Origin: Bacteroidales bacterium
GTDB lineage: Bacteria; Bacteroidota; Bacteroidia; Bacteroidales; P3
Length of the DNA: 64,000 nt
Assembly: GCA_017479385.1 (NCBI GenBank)
Contig: JAFVCE010000005.1
Coordinates: 1-64,000 of the forward strand
Direction of reading: 5' to 3'
Shown here one piece after another: positions 63,476 to 64,000 of this stretch. The notes under the pieces were generated by a model that was not told the DNA's origin, did not search any database, and saw only the letters and a program-made list of their open reading frames with translations. Made by a program: the position numbers and the translations under genes. The first letter of the stretch is position 1. Each line of letters begins with the position of its first letter.

Positions 63476-64000
63476 CTATCGAAGGGTGACTACGGTTATG
63501 CCGGCACCACCAAGTTCGAGGCGTTCGGAGTGGAATTCGCGCACGTCGGGGTTGGCGCGCAGGTGTTCGGCAATGACCTGTTTGAGTATGCCGAAGCCTT
63601 TGCCGTGGAGTATGCGTATCTCTTTCTCGCTGAGTAGCATAGCGTTGTCGATGAAGTGGGTCAGATTGTCGATTGCCTCGTCGGCGCGTTGGCCACGGAG
63701 GTCGAGGGTGGGGTTAAAGTCGCGCCGCCGGTCGTTGATGTCGTTGAATACGGATTGGAACCGCAGGTTCGAGGTCGAAGTTTTTTCGGTTGGAATTTTT
63801 TGTTTGCGGGTGGCACGCAGGCGGTCGAGGGCGATGGTCATGCGTATCGAATTGCTTTCGACAACGGCTTTGTTACCCTTGATTTGCACCACTTCGCCGT
63901 AGGTGTCCTGGTTGTCGATTCTGACAATGGAGCCCACCGCCACGGGTAGGTCGTCCTCGGCGTCGTTGGCACGTTGGGCCACGGTGCGCGAGGTGCGTTG
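63476..64000 (-). CDS. mutS2: Endonuclease MutS2, C-terminal part (runs off window)
   Basis: This frame is open to the window end; 175 residues are visible. The end has a Smr nuclease domain: NPTLDLRGQRADEAIDNLTHFIDNAMLLSEKEIRILHGKGFGILKQVIAEHLRANPDV. The visible N-terminal part (VGSIVRIDNQDTYGEVVQIKGNKAVVESNSIRMTIALDRL) matches the KOW-like linker that precedes Smr in MutS2. MutS2 binds branched DNA or collided ribosomes. The MutS-type ATPase core lies outside the window. An apparent start at 63982 is internal. Confidence 0.88.
   Translation of the reverse strand, partial: QRTSRTVAQRANDAEDDLPVAVGSIVRIDNQDTYGEVVQIKGNKAVVESNSIRMTIALDRLRATRKQKIPTEKTSTSNLRFQSVFNDINDRRRDFNPTLDLRGQRADEAIDNLTHFIDNAMLLSEKEIRILHGKGFGILKQVIAEHLRANPDVREFHSERLELGGAGITVVTLR

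Overview
The window looks like chromosomal DNA of a Bacteroidales-type member of the Bacteroidota. Three things point there. Promoters of the TTG-N19-TAnnTTTG class stand before many genes. There is a type IX secretion (T9SS) component, PorQ, with five predicted secreted proteins ending in T9SS sorting domains. Many gene families are typical of the phylum: BspA-like leucine-rich repeats, C10 protease, DUF4369-thioredoxin lipoproteins and a chain of parvulin/SurA proteins. I see no phage, plasmid, insertion sequence or CRISPR array, and no rRNA. Three tRNA genes are present: Gln(UUG), Leu(UAG) and initiator Met.

Layout. 1-8.2 kb: a T9SS cargo protein, a DUF456 membrane protein, a GNAT-HD fusion, a family 2 glycosyltransferase, a minus-strand unit kamA-porQ-lplA, and a lipoprotein. 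8.6-17.5 kb: a peptide-binding lipoprotein, two tandem diverged kdd genes (with kamA, parts of lysine fermentation), and a three-gene unit of outer-membrane protein, S41 peptidase and an odd PPDK-like protein lacking the PEP/pyruvate barrel. 17.6-26 kb: murL-murD2 (an alternative route to D-glutamate in peptidoglycan), an M20 amidohydrolase, a ZIP transporter, tRNA-Gln, an FAD dehydrogenase and murF. 26-33.6 kb: lepA, a T9SS cargo protein, membrane proteins, a TlpA-like lipoprotein and guaB. 33.6-41 kb: a periplasmic folding unit (two parvulin proteins and a SurA-like lipoprotein), MoxR ATPase and panB. 41-48 kb: a small helicase-associated-domain protein, a PepSY-like protein, purA, an acidic/basic protein and parE. 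48-58 kb: a BspA-like T9SS protein behind a long, apparently structured leader, tRNA-Leu, then a run of secreted proteins with DsbD and a C10 cysteine protease. 58-64 kb: tRNA-fMet, U32 protein, ThrE-like exporter, radA, a small lipoprotein and the end of mutS2.

The most unexpected structure is a dispersed intergenic element made of degenerate 11-bp units. Six copies are seen. Five sit in the gaps between convergent genes, and every convergent gap longer than 20 bp has one. Other points of interest are the structured region before the BspA-like gene, the murL-murD2 pair, the PPDK-like protein without its C-terminal barrel, and the diverged kdd pair.

Functions are assigned from recognisable motifs and remembered family features. 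No database search was run.
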